Source: Oscillospiraceae bacterium (GTDB taxonomy: Bacteria > Bacillota > Clostridia > Oscillospirales > Ruminococcaceae). From it: a stretch of DNA of 61,092 nt. Positions 35,745 to 44,915 of this stretch are shown here, in pieces. The stretch covers positions 1 to 61,092 of the forward strand of contig JAFWEV010000095.1 in assembly GCA_017512745.1 (NCBI GenBank), read 5' to 3'. Under the pieces are notes generated by a model. That model saw only the letters and a list, made by a program, of their open reading frames with translations. It was not told the origin of the DNA and made no database searches. The translations under genes were made by a program, and so were the position numbers. The first letter of the stretch is position 1. Every line of letters begins with the position of its first letter.

Positions 35745-37037
35745 ATGGATAAATACAACGTCATCGTCATAGGCGGAGGTCCGGGCGGATATACTGCCGC
35801 TCTCGAAGCCGCAAAGGAAGGACTTTCCTGCGCTCTTTTTGAATCCCGCGATATCGGCGGCACATGCCTGAACAGAGGCTGTATTCCCACAAAGGCACTC
35901 CTGCATTCGGGGGAACTGGGAGTCTCCGCGGCAGAAGCATATGAGTCGTGTGTGAATGTGGTCACTACGCTGAGATCCGGAGTAGAGGATCTTCTGAAGC
36001 GCGCAAAAGTCAGTGTGATCAGATCCCGCGCCTCCATTCCGTCTCCGGGAGTCGTAAAAGATGAAGAAGGAAACGAATACCGTGCGGACAGCATCATAAT
36101 TGCCACCGGATCGAGGCCGTTTATTCCTCCCATCGAAGGGCACGAAAGCTCGAAAGTCGTGGATTCCGACCGTTTTCTCGCAGATTTTGCCGGTCTCCCG
36201 GAAGAGATAATTATAATCGGCGGTGGTGTTATCGGTCTTGAATTCGCTACTGCATGCAGCGAATTCGGACACAAAGTCACGATAATCGAAGCCCTTCCCA
36301 GGATCCTCAGCAACATGGACAGAGAGTTTGCCCAGAGTATTTCGATGAATCTGAGAAAATCAGGCACTGCATGTTATACCGGAGCACTTGTCGAAAAGAT
36401 CGAAGAGGACGGCAGCAAAGTCCTTGTAACATTCAAGATGAAGGACAAGGACACGACCGTATCGGGGGATATCGTACTCGTTGCAACCGGAAGAAAAGCC
36501 GTGCTTCCCGACATGGGCTTTGAGATCGAGACTCAGCGCGGGGCTCTTGTAACGGATAGCAACTGCATGACAAGCGTTCCGGGCATTTATGCCATAGGTG
36601 ATGCCAGTGTCGGCATCCAGCTTGCTCACCGTGCCGAAACCGACGCTGTCAACTGTGTAAGAGCGATATCCGGCAAAGAAAAACAGTACGACATATCCCT
36701 TATTCCCTCATGTGTATATACATTCCCGGAGATAGCAAGTGTGGGGCTCACCGTCGATGAGGCAAAAGAAAAAGGTGTCGAGGCGGATGTGAAAAAATCA
36801 CTTCTGACTTCAAACGGCAGAACTATCATTTCCGGCTCCGGCAGAGGTTTTATCAAAGTGGTCATTGCCAAAGAGACGGGCAGGATCCTCGGCGCGCAGA
36901 TCATGTGCGACCGCGCATCCGACATGATCGACGAATTCACTGTTGCAATAAGTAACAGCCTTACACTCAAGGACATCTCTCATGCCGTGAGACCGCATCC
37001 GTCATTTATTGAAGGAATAAAAGGTCTTTTTGAATGA
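35745..37037 (+). CDS. lpdA: dihydrolipoyl dehydrogenase (L protein)
   Basis: 430 residues, shorter than the typical ~460-470. FAD-binding GGGPGGYTAALEAAKEG at the N-terminus, redox pair GTCLNRGCIPTK, NAD site IIGGGVIGLEFAT, and the catalytic HP-containing end AVRPHPSFIEG. Reoxidises dihydrolipoyl-H protein with NAD+. ATG at 35730 is possible, but CGGAGG is inside that extension and correctly spaced for 35745. Overlaps the next gene by 4 nt. Confidence 0.94.
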   Translation: MDKYNVIVIGGGPGGYTAALEAAKEGLSCALFESRDIGGTCLNRGCIPTKALLHSGELGVSAAEAYESCVNVVTTLRSGVEDLLKRAKVSVIRSRASIPSPGVVKDEEGNEYRADSIIIATGSRPFIPPIEGHESSKVVDSDRFLADFAGLPEEIIIIGGGVIGLEFATACSEFGHKVTIIEALPRILSNMDREFAQSISMNLRKSGTACYTGALVEKIEEDGSKVLVTFKMKDKDTTVSGDIVLVATGRKAVLPDMGFEIETQRGALVTDSNCMTSVPGIYAIGDASVGIQLAHRAETDAVNCVRAISGKEKQYDISLIPSCVYTFPEIASVGLTVDEAKEKGVEADVKKSLLTSNGRTIISGSGRGFIKVVIAKETGRILGAQIMCDRASDMIDEFTVAISNSLTLKDISHAVRPHPSFIEGIKGLFE

Positions 37038-37885
37038 GCGAGTCCGGTTCAAAAGCTGTAAAAATAATAACTGCATCAGCTGTCATCGCGGCAGCCGGTG
37101 CAGTTTATACCCATGCGGATGATTCGAGGCTGTCATGCCCCGTTTATTCCGTATGCTCCGGTAAAGTCAAAAACAATGTGCGGATCGTGCAGATCTCGGA
37201 TCTTCACGGTCACTGCTACGGCGACTGTCAGTCTGAGCTCCTCTCGGCGATAGAGAAAGCACGTCCTGATATGCTAGCGCTTACAGGTGATATATTCGAC
37301 GAACGTGTGGGCGATTCCGCAGTTCATTCCCTTGTAGAAGGGATCGGGGATAAATACATGTGTTTCTATGTTTCCGGCAATCACGAGTGCAAGAGCGGAC
37401 GTCTGCGCGAGATCAAAAGCTATCTGCGATCTCACGGTATCGCAGTTCTGGAAGGCACATGCAGTACAGTCCGTATCAGAGAAACGGACATAAAAATATC
37501 CGGGATCGATGACGTCCGCATTGACGGATGCATTTCACCCGGAACATTTACTTCCCAGTTTTCATCTGTACAGAGCGATTCTTCTGAATTCTCGGTACTG
37601 CTCTGTCACAGGCCTGAACTTGAAGGTCTTTACAGGAACTCTGCTTTTGACCTGATTCTCGCCGGTCATGCGCACGGTGGACAGTGGCGTCTTCCCGGGG
37701 TCGTGAACGGTTTGTTTGCGCCTAACCAGGGCTTCTTTCCCAAATATGCAGGCGGAGAATATGATCTTGACGGCACAAAACTCATAGTCAGCAGAGGTTT
37801 GCAGAAAGGCACTGCATATCTCCCGAGGATATTCAACCGGCCCGAGCTTGTGGTCGTGGATATTCTTCAGCGGGATAAAGCCTGA
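37034..37885 (+). CDS. membrane-anchored metallophosphoesterase
   Basis: 283 residues. N-terminal hydrophobic segment (about 10-27), then a calcineurin-like phosphoesterase domain: VQISDLHGH, LALTGDIFDE, FYVSGNHECKSG, LLCHRP and LAGHAHGGQWRLP, supplying all five dimetal blocks. YkuE/YaeI-like enzymes of this type act on phospholipid head groups such as UDP-diacylglucosamine in some species; substrate here is unknown. Overlaps lpdA by 4 nt, so it is tied to the glycine operon in translation, without an obvious metabolic link. Its 3' end overlaps the opposing M28 gene by 19 nt. Confidence 0.86.
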   Translation: MSESGSKAVKIITASAVIAAAGAVYTHADDSRLSCPVYSVCSGKVKNNVRIVQISDLHGHCYGDCQSELLSAIEKARPDMLALTGDIFDERVGDSAVHSLVEGIGDKYMCFYVSGNHECKSGRLREIKSYLRSHGIAVLEGTCSTVRIRETDIKISGIDDVRIDGCISPGTFTSQFSSVQSDSSEFSVLLCHRPELEGLYRNSAFDLILAGHAHGGQWRLPGVVNGLFAPNQGFFPKYAGGEYDLDGTKLIVSRGLQKGTAYLPRIFNRPELVVVDILQRDKA

Positions 37886-39066
37886 TCGCAGGCTACCGCT
37901 GTCGCCATAACTATTTTTGTCATATCAGTCATACTGCTTATGACCGTATTTTCGATCGTGTCATCTTCGGTATGTATATATTCCGGAGCACTTATTGTGC
38001 CGTCCGGATTTCTTTCTCTGTAGGAGAAAGTGACCGCATCCTTTCTGAATCTGTGGAATGCAACGGAATCGGTCATCGTGTTTACATACGGACAGACGAG
38101 TTTGGTCTCGTCCATCCCGAGTTTATGATACGCATATCTTGTGCAGTAAGTGATCAGGTTTTCATGTGGTTCTGACTTTGTCCCGACTCTGTATATTCCA
38201 TCCCAGTCATATCCTCCGTCCGTTCCGACGGATACGACCTGCTCGATATTCTTCGTCGACATGATTGCCATATCCACATTGATGATGGCTGCTATTTTTT
38301 CGTATTCCTCATCGTCCATGGTAGCCATATAGCTGAATGCACCGTGGAGTCCCTGTTCCTCTCCCGAGAAGAAACAGAATCTTATCTCACAGTTTAGTCC
38401 GAGATCGCTCTCCTTCATTATCCTTGCCGCTTCAAGCGCAAGAGCAACTCCCGACCCGTTGTCGATTATCGCGTCTGTAGGCGCAGAATCATAGTGGGCC
38501 GCGATTATGATTATCGGTGCATTGCTGTCCTTGCCGGGCAGCTTTGCAATGACATTGGCCGAGTATCTGTAGACAGGTACGGGATCATCGGGCTCATAGT
38601 AGTCAGTCCTTGTCTCCGGAGGATCCTTGACTTCGAATTTGGAATAGAATCCCTGGGTGTACAGCATGGGATACTCATATCCATAGTCTCTCAACTTCCC
38701 GAGTATGTATTGTCTCGCCTGATAGTTCTCAGGCTCTCCGGATACTCTCTTACCTATCTGTGTGCATATCACATCCACGGTCTCATAGAGATTGTCCGGG
38801 TTCACGAGATCTGCCGCTCTCAGGACCATATCGCCTTTCGAGTTGACTTCGTCGAGATGCTTATATAGCTCTTCCAGCGGATCGGGTGCGACCGGAACGT
38901 ACTCCTTCTTTTCATGTACAGTTTTAATAGCCTCGGAAGGAATGCTCTCTTCAAGGTGATTGCCTTCGATGCCTGCAGGATCTCTCAATATGTAAAAGTA
39001 GATAAACGAAGCCGATATCAGCATGCATACAAATACTGTGATCAGGACTGTTCTGAGTGTCTTCAA
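37867..39066 (-). CDS. membrane-anchored M28-family aminopeptidase
   Basis: 399 residues. N-terminal transmembrane segment (about 6-28), a linker, then the M28 zinc peptidase fold: IAAHYDSAPTDAIIDNGSG (His and bridging Asp), FFSGEEQGLHGA (catalytic Glu-Glu), NVDMAIM (Asp) and a C-terminal His in EYIHTEDDT. Probably an extracytoplasmic aminopeptidase or glutaminyl-cyclase-like hydrolase. Monocistronic, convergent with the metallophosphoesterase gene. Confidence 0.87.
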   Translation of the reverse strand: MKTLRTVLITVFVCMLISASFIYFYILRDPAGIEGNHLEESIPSEAIKTVHEKKEYVPVAPDPLEELYKHLDEVNSKGDMVLRAADLVNPDNLYETVDVICTQIGKRVSGEPENYQARQYILGKLRDYGYEYPMLYTQGFYSKFEVKDPPETRTDYYEPDDPVPVYRYSANVIAKLPGKDSNAPIIIIAAHYDSAPTDAIIDNGSGVALALEAARIMKESDLGLNCEIRFCFFSGEEQGLHGAFSYMATMDDEEYEKIAAIINVDMAIMSTKNIEQVVSVGTDGGYDWDGIYRVGTKSEPHENLITYCTRYAYHKLGMDETKLVCPYVNTMTDSVAFHRFRKDAVTFSYRERNPDGTISAPEYIHTEDDTIENTVISSMTDMTKIVMATAVACDQALSR

Positions 39067-39133
39067 TTTGTTGCCTCCCGCGAGGATATTATCTCAGATA
39101 ATTATAATTCCTCGCCGTTTGCATGTCACCAGA

Positions 39134-39165
39134 TAAAAAAGAGAAGCCCTCTTAAGGACTTCTCT
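39134..39165 (-). terminator. terminator after pfk
   Basis: 11-nt arms (39140-39150 and 39155-39165, one mismatch) with a run of six T on the minus strand; ends the ppk1-pfk operon. Confidence 0.88.
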
Positions 39166-39193
39166 CCCGTATAGGCACAATAACCTGTCTCAG

Positions 39194-40291
39194 TTATTTT
39201 TTATAATAATCCGTAGGATCGGTATCTCCAAATGAGATCCCCATCTTTCTTGCGAGCTGGACTGTCTGATCGTTCGGGGCGACAAGTTTGGACTTGTCTG
39301 CCATACCGCTCAACAGATTGTGTGTCATCTGATTGTCACGAAGCGCAACAGTGACTCCGAAAATACCCTGCTCAAAGAGGGATGCAGCATAGATTCCGAA
39401 TTTCGTGCAAAGGAATCTGTCATACGGACACGGGGATCCGCCTCTCTGCATATATGACGGCGCCATAGATCTTACCTCAAGTCCGTCTTCCGCTATTTCT
39501 GCTGTGAGCAGATCGGAAACGCTTCTGTATCCCAGTTCTTTTCTCTTTGCGAGTCTTTCTTTTTCCTTAAGTCCCGCTTCCTTCTTTGTCATTGCGCCTT
39601 CCGCAACGGCAATGATCGTAAAGTTGTGTCCGTTCTTTCTTCTGACCATTACAGCTTCCTTTACCAGATCGGGATCGAACGGGATCTCGGGGATAAGGAT
39701 GATATCCGCGCCGCCTGCGACTCCTGAATAAAGTGTAAGCCATCCGGCCTTGTTGCCCATGATCTCCACGATCATTACACGGCTGTGGCTCTCGGCTGTG
39801 GAGTGAACTCTGTCGATTGCGTCTGTCGCGACTTCTACAGCTGTATGGAATCCGAATGTAAAGTCAGTTCCGTAGATATCATTGTCTATCGTCTTCGGCA
39901 GGGCAATGACATTCATTCCGGACTGGGAAAGGAGGTTTGCTGTCTTATGTGTTCCGTTTCCTCCGAGGACCATGAGGCAGTCAAGATCAAGCTTGTCATA
40001 GATCTTCTTCATGTTCTTGACCTTGTCGACACCGTCTTCAACGACCTTCATCGTCTTGAATCCCTGTCTGCCTGATCCGAGGATCGTTCCTCCGCGCGTG
40101 AGGATACCGGAGAAATCGTGCGGTTCGAGCTTTACGTAGTCGGCATTGATCATTCCCGAGAATCCGCCGAGGAATCCGTACAGTTCCACATCCTTGATGT
40201 TCTGGTAAAGCGTTTTGCCGAGTCCTCGCATTGTTGCGTTCAGTCCCTGGCAGTCTCCGCCGGCAGTAAGCAGTCCGATCTTCTTTGGCAT
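39194..40291 (-). CDS. pfkA: 6-phosphofructokinase (group III type)
   Basis: 365 residues, phosphofructokinase fold: LTAGGDCQGLNATMRG, TRGGTILGSGR, GGNGTHKTA (residues 110-118) and PKTIDNDIYG (132-141). Phosphorylates fructose-6-phosphate. At the positions that decide the phosphoryl donor it has Gly113 (as in ATP enzymes) and Lys133 (as in PPi enzymes); Asn112 replaces the Asp that binds Mg-ATP in E. coli PfkA. ATP, PPi or another donor therefore cannot be settled from the sequence. It lies 19 nt after ppk1 in the same operon. Confidence 0.92.
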   Translation of the reverse strand: MPKKIGLLTAGGDCQGLNATMRGLGKTLYQNIKDVELYGFLGGFSGMINADYVKLEPHDFSGILTRGGTILGSGRQGFKTMKVVEDGVDKVKNMKKIYDKLDLDCLMVLGGNGTHKTANLLSQSGMNVIALPKTIDNDIYGTDFTFGFHTAVEVATDAIDRVHSTAESHSRVMIVEIMGNKAGWLTLYSGVAGGADIILIPEIPFDPDLVKEAVMVRRKNGHNFTIIAVAEGAMTKKEAGLKEKERLAKRKELGYRSVSDLLTAEIAEDGLEVRSMAPSYMQRGGSPCPYDRFLCTKFGIYAASLFEQGIFGVTVALRDNQMTHNLLSGMADKSKLVAPNDQTVQLARKMGISFGDTDPTDYYKK

Positions 40292-40310
40292 ATTAATTTC
40301 CCTCCGTTAA

Positions 40311-42551
40311 TTAAGATTGAATTCCCAATATATTTCTGATCCAGGACGCGAATCCCGTGATCTTTCTTGGCTCTTCCGGTTTTGCAATGGCACATGTCTT
40401 TGACTCGAAGTACTCTGCAAGAGCTTCCTGGGAGGAATATCTCGCTTCTCCCTGAACTTTTCTCCACTCTCCGTCGGAACGCAGGTTCCATCCTCCTGCT
40501 GTGTCTTTTCTCAGTTCATCGATGATCCTGAGAACATGTGCCTGAAGCTGTCTGTCTGTGACAGCCACAAAGGCTTCAACCCTGTTTTTGGTGTTTCTCT
40601 CGAGGAGATCTCCGGATCCTATATAAACCTTTCTGTCATCTCCTCTGCCGAATACGAATATCCTCGAATGCTCAAGATATCTGCCGACAACGCTTTTGAC
40701 TGTGATATTCTCTGTTATTCCAGGGATTCCTGGGATCATACAGCAGATTCCGCGGATAAACAGCTCTACTCTGACTCCGCTCCTGCTGGCCTCTATAAAC
40801 TTGTCGATCACCTCGACATCGTTCATTGAATTACATTTTACGGCCACATAACCGTCATGGCCGAGACGGATCTGTTCATCTATAAGTTCAAACAGCTTCG
40901 GCATGTACGAATCCGGTGCGACCCACAGGCTGTGCATTCCTGTGGAGACCTCTCCGGTACTGAGTGCTTCGAAAGTGTTCCAGGCATCCACACCGATATC
41001 CGTGTTGGACGTGATCAGCATAAGGTCCGTATAGAGTTCGGCGGTATCTTCGTTATAGTTACCTGTCCCGACCTGAGTTATATATTTCGTTGTCCCTGCA
41101 ACCTGTCTCGTGATAAGACATAGCTTGGAATGGACCTTATACCACGGCACACCGTATATAACTGTGCACCCGGCATTTTCAAGCATTCTCGAATAATCTA
41201 TATTATTCTGCTCATCAAATCTGGCTCTCAGTTCCAGAAGACAGGTGACGTCCTTTCCGCGTTCCGACGCATATGCCAGTGCGGCGGCAATCTTGCTGGA
41301 GGAGGACAGCCTGTAAAGGGTTATCTTTATCTCCCTGACAGTCGGATCATCCGCCGATTCATAGAGAAGGTCGATGAATGTCTGCATGCTCTGATACGGG
41401 AACGAGATAAGGATGTCCTTGCTGTCGAGATAACCGATCAGATCTCCCTTTGTAAGCTCTATATTTCTGGCGGGTTTGTGCGGCGGATATTTAAGCTGGT
41501 CATATTTGTGATTGCTCATGAGGCCGTTCACAAAGGAGAAGTTCATGGGAAGCGTGGTGTAGATTATATTGTCCTGACTTACTCCCGCTCCTTTGCAGAC
41601 TGCCTTGGCAATACCGTATGCCTTTGCTCCTTTTATCTGCAGTCTGACCGGATTGAGTCTCTTTCTGAGATTTATGAGTTTCTGCATTCCGTTGCGGAAA
41701 TCATCTTCGAGAGCGGCTTCGCTTGTCGGTATCTCGGCGTTCCTTGTAACTCTGATGATCCCGCTCGATGCGATGATCTGTTTCTTGAATATCTGCCCGA
41801 CGAAATGTTCCACGAGGTCGGCCGTAATGACCACCTTGAGTTTCTCGCCGTCCTGGATGAACATGTACGGAGGAAGAGTACCGAGAGGAATCAGTCCTAT
41901 TCCCTTTCCGCCGTCCTTCTCCTTCTGAGCGGCAAAAACCGCAACAACATACTGCGATTCATTCTGCAGGAACGGGAAAGGATGGGTCGAACTGATGATC
42001 TGCGGAGAGAGCTGCAGCCGCAGGGTATCAAAGGACTTCCTCACGAGCGCTTCATCCTGTCTTGATATCGTTGTAAAATTGATTATCTCAATGCCCTTCC
42101 CGGCAAGTTCTCTGCAGATATCATAATAGATACTGGAGACGAGTTGTTCCTGTTCGCTCACTTTTGCGAATATTCTAGCTACCTGCTCCTTAGGAGTCCA
42201 TCCCGTCATTTTGTCTTTCGCCTTGGGAGATTTTCTCATTTTCTCCATGAGACTTCCGACTCTGACGCGGAAAAACTCATCCAGATTAGAATAATATATG
42301 GAGACAAATCGCAGTCTTTCAAGCAGTGGCATCTCGGAAAGCGTTGCCTCTTCGACGACACGTGTCTCAAAATCCAGCCATGAGAGTTCTCTGTTGCACA
42401 GCTCTTCTCTCTCGACATAGGTATATTTGGAATAGACTTCCTCTTCGATCCCGTTATAATCGACATGGAAGCTCTCTTCAGTATCCTCGTGTAAACTCTG
42501 TTTCTTTTCTTCTGCCGGTTCGGCAGCTGTTAGCGCAGTATCGTCTGCCAT
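40311..42551 (-). CDS. ppk1: polyphosphate kinase 1
   Basis: 746 residues. Reversible transfer of the ATP gamma-phosphate to inorganic polyphosphate. Four-domain PPK1: N-terminal CNRELSWLDFETRVVEEA, catalytic His in KVHSKLCLI (about residue 473) that becomes phosphorylated, and the second His in YLEHSRIFVF (about 625), with TQVGTGNYNEDTAELY between them. A ~40-residue acidic N-terminal extension is not part of the usual core. Divergent from the two-component system, with 188 nt between starts, and followed by pfk. Confidence 0.95.
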   Translation of the reverse strand: MADDTALTAAEPAEEKKQSLHEDTEESFHVDYNGIEEEVYSKYTYVEREELCNRELSWLDFETRVVEEATLSEMPLLERLRFVSIYYSNLDEFFRVRVGSLMEKMRKSPKAKDKMTGWTPKEQVARIFAKVSEQEQLVSSIYYDICRELAGKGIEIINFTTISRQDEALVRKSFDTLRLQLSPQIISSTHPFPFLQNESQYVVAVFAAQKEKDGGKGIGLIPLGTLPPYMFIQDGEKLKVVITADLVEHFVGQIFKKQIIASSGIIRVTRNAEIPTSEAALEDDFRNGMQKLINLRKRLNPVRLQIKGAKAYGIAKAVCKGAGVSQDNIIYTTLPMNFSFVNGLMSNHKYDQLKYPPHKPARNIELTKGDLIGYLDSKDILISFPYQSMQTFIDLLYESADDPTVREIKITLYRLSSSSKIAAALAYASERGKDVTCLLELRARFDEQNNIDYSRMLENAGCTVIYGVPWYKVHSKLCLITRQVAGTTKYITQVGTGNYNEDTAELYTDLMLITSNTDIGVDAWNTFEALSTGEVSTGMHSLWVAPDSYMPKLFELIDEQIRLGHDGYVAVKCNSMNDVEVIDKFIEASRSGVRVELFIRGICCMIPGIPGITENITVKSVVGRYLEHSRIFVFGRGDDRKVYIGSGDLLERNTKNRVEAFVAVTDRQLQAHVLRIIDELRKDTAGGWNLRSDGEWRKVQGEARYSSQEALAEYFESKTCAIAKPEEPRKITGFASWIRNILGIQS

Positions 42552-42629
42552 AGATCGTTGAAAATCCTGTTCGTTTTAATTGGTGAAAAATCAATGCTTT
42601 CGCACTGACAGAAATACAATATCTAATAT

Positions 42630-42635
42630 ATTATA
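42630..42635 (-). promoter_or_regulatory. candidate -10 box for ppk1-pfk
   Basis: Minus-strand TATAAT within a TATAGTATATAATAT tract, 79 nt upstream of the ppk1 ATG. No convincing -35 is seen at 16-18 nt, which fits an activated promoter. Confidence 0.4.
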
Positions 42636-42670
42636 TACTATACAGGATTCAAAAATCATTATTCGCACAC

Positions 42671-42715
42671 AGTTAATTTACAGTTAAGGTCGGTTTAAGG
42701 TACATTCTGTACAAT
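42671..42715 (+). promoter_or_regulatory. promoter of the two-component operon with three phased TTAA boxes
   Basis: TTAA cores at 42673, 42684 and 42695, spaced exactly 11 bp, in contexts AGTTAAT, AGTTAAG and GTTTAAGG; -10 TACAAT at 42710-42715, 15 bp after the last core start. Such phased direct repeats over the -35 region are the standard binding mode of OmpR/PhoB regulators. The same arrangement is found before the VTC gene (44851-44884). A short inverted repeat GTACA-ttc-TGTAC (42700-42712) lies between box and -10. Confidence 0.7.
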
Positions 42716-42739
42716 AGTTATACAGCGAGGTGAAGTACA

Positions 42740-43417
42740 ATGAGGATTCTTTATGCTGAGGACGAAAAACAGATGTCTCAGGCCGTTACTGCAGTTCTGA
42801 AACACAGCAATTATTCCGTCGATGCCGTCTATGACGGAGAGGAAGCCGTTGATTGGGCTCTCTCTACCGACTACGACGTTATTGTTCTGGATATAATGAT
42901 GCCTAAGAAAGACGGTATAGAAGTGTTGAAGGAACTCAGAAACAACGGTATCACCACTCCTGCGCTTCTGCTGACAGCAAAATCGCAGATCGAGGACAGA
43001 GTCGCCGGACTCGATGCCGGCGCCGATGACTATCTGTCAAAACCATTCTCCATGGAAGAGCTCATGGCGAGGATCAGGGCACTGTCCAGAAGGAATCAAC
43101 ACTATACACAGAGCATCCTCACAATGGGAAACACTTCTCTCAACAGGTCCTCTTTTCTTCTGTCTGGTCCTGATTCCGAGTTCACACTCGGCAGCAAGGA
43201 ATATCAGATAATCGAGATGCTGATGAGCGCAAACGGTTCAACCGTATCGCCAGACAGGATCATGGATTCCGTCTGGGGCCTTGAGTCGGAGGCGGACATC
43301 AGTATAGTATGGGTATATATCTCATATCTCAGAAAAAAGCTCAAAAGCATAGGCAGTGACATGGAGATAGCCGTTTCAAGAGGAAATGGTTACTACCTGA
43401 GGAAGTCAAATGGTTGA
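42740..43417 (+). CDS. OmpR/PhoB-family response regulator
   Basis: 225 residues. Receiver domain with acidic pocket EDE (residues 7-9), phospho-acceptor Asp51 in IVLDIMMPKKDG, Thr in LLTAKS and Lys in LSKPFSM; C-terminal winged helix (YQIIEMLMSANGSTVSPDRI, then SYLRKKLKSIGS). Works with the histidine kinase encoded next, whose start overlaps by 8 nt. Likely autoregulates through the TTAA boxes 25-70 nt upstream. Confidence 0.95.
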   Translation: MRILYAEDEKQMSQAVTAVLKHSNYSVDAVYDGEEAVDWALSTDYDVIVLDIMMPKKDGIEVLKELRNNGITTPALLLTAKSQIEDRVAGLDAGADDYLSKPFSMEELMARIRALSRRNQHYTQSILTMGNTSLNRSSFLLSGPDSEFTLGSKEYQIIEMLMSANGSTVSPDRIMDSVWGLESEADISIVWVYISYLRKKLKSIGSDMEIAVSRGNGYYLRKSNG

Positions 43418-44744
43418 AAAACTCAGAAAGCGTTTCATAATAGTCGCAATGCTCTCAATTCTTGCTGTTATGGCATGTATTGTCGGAGCTATTTATACTG
43501 TCAACAGGTCACAGGTAATATCGAATTCAGACGATATGCTCGGATATATCAGCGACATGGCCGGCAATATCGGAGGTCCTCCTCGTTTTATGGACTCGCC
43601 TGAAAACGGCGAATCCGGCGGACAGATACCGCCCAGAGAGGATGGATCATTCGATCAGGGAATATCAGACAACGATCCCGGGAAACAGGGTGATCCCGGC
43701 AGACGGGAGCAGTTTGAGTACAGGTCGCTTGTTATAAATGCGGAAACTCCTTACAGGACGAGATTCTTCTCGGTCACATATGAGAACGGATCATACTTAA
43801 GTTCAGATCTTACGCATGTGGCATCAGTTACGGAAGAGGATGCCATGGCATACGGCAGTGATGTTCTTTCATCCGGCAGGGAAAAAGGTACCGAAGATAT
43901 ATACAGATATCTTGCAGTTTCCGGAGAAAACGATTCTGAAATAATCTATTTTCTCGATATTTCGGAAGAGCTCGCAACCACCCGCTCATTCCTGAAGGGT
44001 TCACTTATTGTTGCTGCGGTCAGCTATATTCTGCTGTTCGTACTCATATATTTCATATCCAAAGCCGCTGTCAGACCCATAGCGCAAAATATTGAAAACC
44101 AGAAGCGTTTCATTACGGACGCCGAGCACGAGATCAAGACTCCCCTTGCCATCATTTCCGCAAATACGGAAGCCCTTGAGATGATCCAGGGAAAAAGCGA
44201 GTGGACCGCCAACATAAAGGATCAGGTAAAGAGATCTTCCGAGCTGGTGCAGCGGCTGCTCGTCCTGTCAAAGATGGATGAGGAGAACGTCAGTCTGTCT
44301 TTCAAAGACTTTTCCATAAGTGATGCAGTCCTTGAGACAGTCGCACCGTTCGGAGCTGTAGCCTCATCCTCGGGTAAACAGTTTGAGATGGATATCGAGC
44401 CGGGAATAACATACAGAGGGGACGAGCGCGCAGTCCGCGAGCTGGCTTCCATCCTTACCGACAACGCGATTAAGTACTGTACAGAATCCGGTTCCGTTCT
44501 GGTCTCTCTTTACAGAGAAGGCAAGAAGATCATCCTAAGAACTGTGAACGATGTCGATCCCGATGCGGTAGAGGACACTTCCCTTCTGTTTAACAGGTTC
44601 TACCGGACGGATGAATCCAGATCCAGAGAGACCGGAGGATACGGAATAGGTCTTTCTATCGCGCAGGCAGTGACAGACGCGCACGGCGGTTCGATCAGTG
44701 CAAAACAGGAGGACGGAAAGATTACTTTCAGAGCAGTCCTCTAA
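43410..44744 (+). CDS. sensor histidine kinase
   Basis: 444 residues. TM1 about 12-30, extracytoplasmic sensor about 31-190, TM2 about 192-214, then DHp and HATPase domains. Phospho-acceptor His240 is in DAEHEIKTPLA; N box LTDNAIKY, G boxes in GGYGIGLSIAQ. The sensor starts with a Gly/Pro/Asp-rich low-complexity stretch (about residues 48-105) followed by a compact ETPYRTRFFSV-type domain. No HAMP domain is evident. The ligand is not known; genomic context points to envelope or phosphate/polyphosphate status. Confidence 0.94.
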   Translation: MVEKLRKRFIIVAMLSILAVMACIVGAIYTVNRSQVISNSDDMLGYISDMAGNIGGPPRFMDSPENGESGGQIPPREDGSFDQGISDNDPGKQGDPGRREQFEYRSLVINAETPYRTRFFSVTYENGSYLSSDLTHVASVTEEDAMAYGSDVLSSGREKGTEDIYRYLAVSGENDSEIIYFLDISEELATTRSFLKGSLIVAAVSYILLFVLIYFISKAAVRPIAQNIENQKRFITDAEHEIKTPLAIISANTEALEMIQGKSEWTANIKDQVKRSSELVQRLLVLSKMDEENVSLSFKDFSISDAVLETVAPFGAVASSSGKQFEMDIEPGITYRGDERAVRELASILTDNAIKYCTESGSVLVSLYREGKKIILRTVNDVDPDAVEDTSLLFNRFYRTDESRSRETGGYGIGLSIAQAVTDAHGGSISAKQEDGKITFRAVL

Positions 44745-44762
44745 ACTCAATACAGTATTGAC

Positions 44763-44797
44763 CCGGGGCAGTTAATTCTGTCCCGGATCTTTTTTTG
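44763..44797 (+). terminator. terminator after the two-component system
   Basis: 9-nt arms CCGGGGCAG (44763-44771) and CTGTCCCGG (44778-44786, one G-U) followed by seven T; it isolates the VTC operon, which has its own promoter. Confidence 0.88.
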
Positions 44798-44850
44798 TCA
44801 AAAAACGATGATTTGTAATAAGCCGAAACAGCATTTAAGATTCTTTTTTC

Positions 44851-44884
44851 AATTAAGTTTAGTTTAAGGTTCGCAATGTAAGAT
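44851..44884 (+). promoter_or_regulatory. promoter of the VTC operon with two phased TTAA boxes
   Basis: TTAA cores at 44853 and 44864 (11 bp apart; contexts AATTAAG and GTTTAAGG), -10 TAAGAT at 44879-44884, again 15 bp after the last core start. Sequence TTAAG-N6-TTTAAGGT is shared with the promoter of the two-component operon, suggesting both are controlled by the adjacent response regulator. Confidence 0.7.
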
Positions 44885-44915
44885 ATGGTCATGATCCGGA
44901 AAGGAGGAACCCGAA

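Noticed and set aside
41130..42065. 311-codon plus-strand frame opposite ppk1
   Set aside because: Antisense shadow of a well-supported gene; no recognisable domain and no ribosome site.
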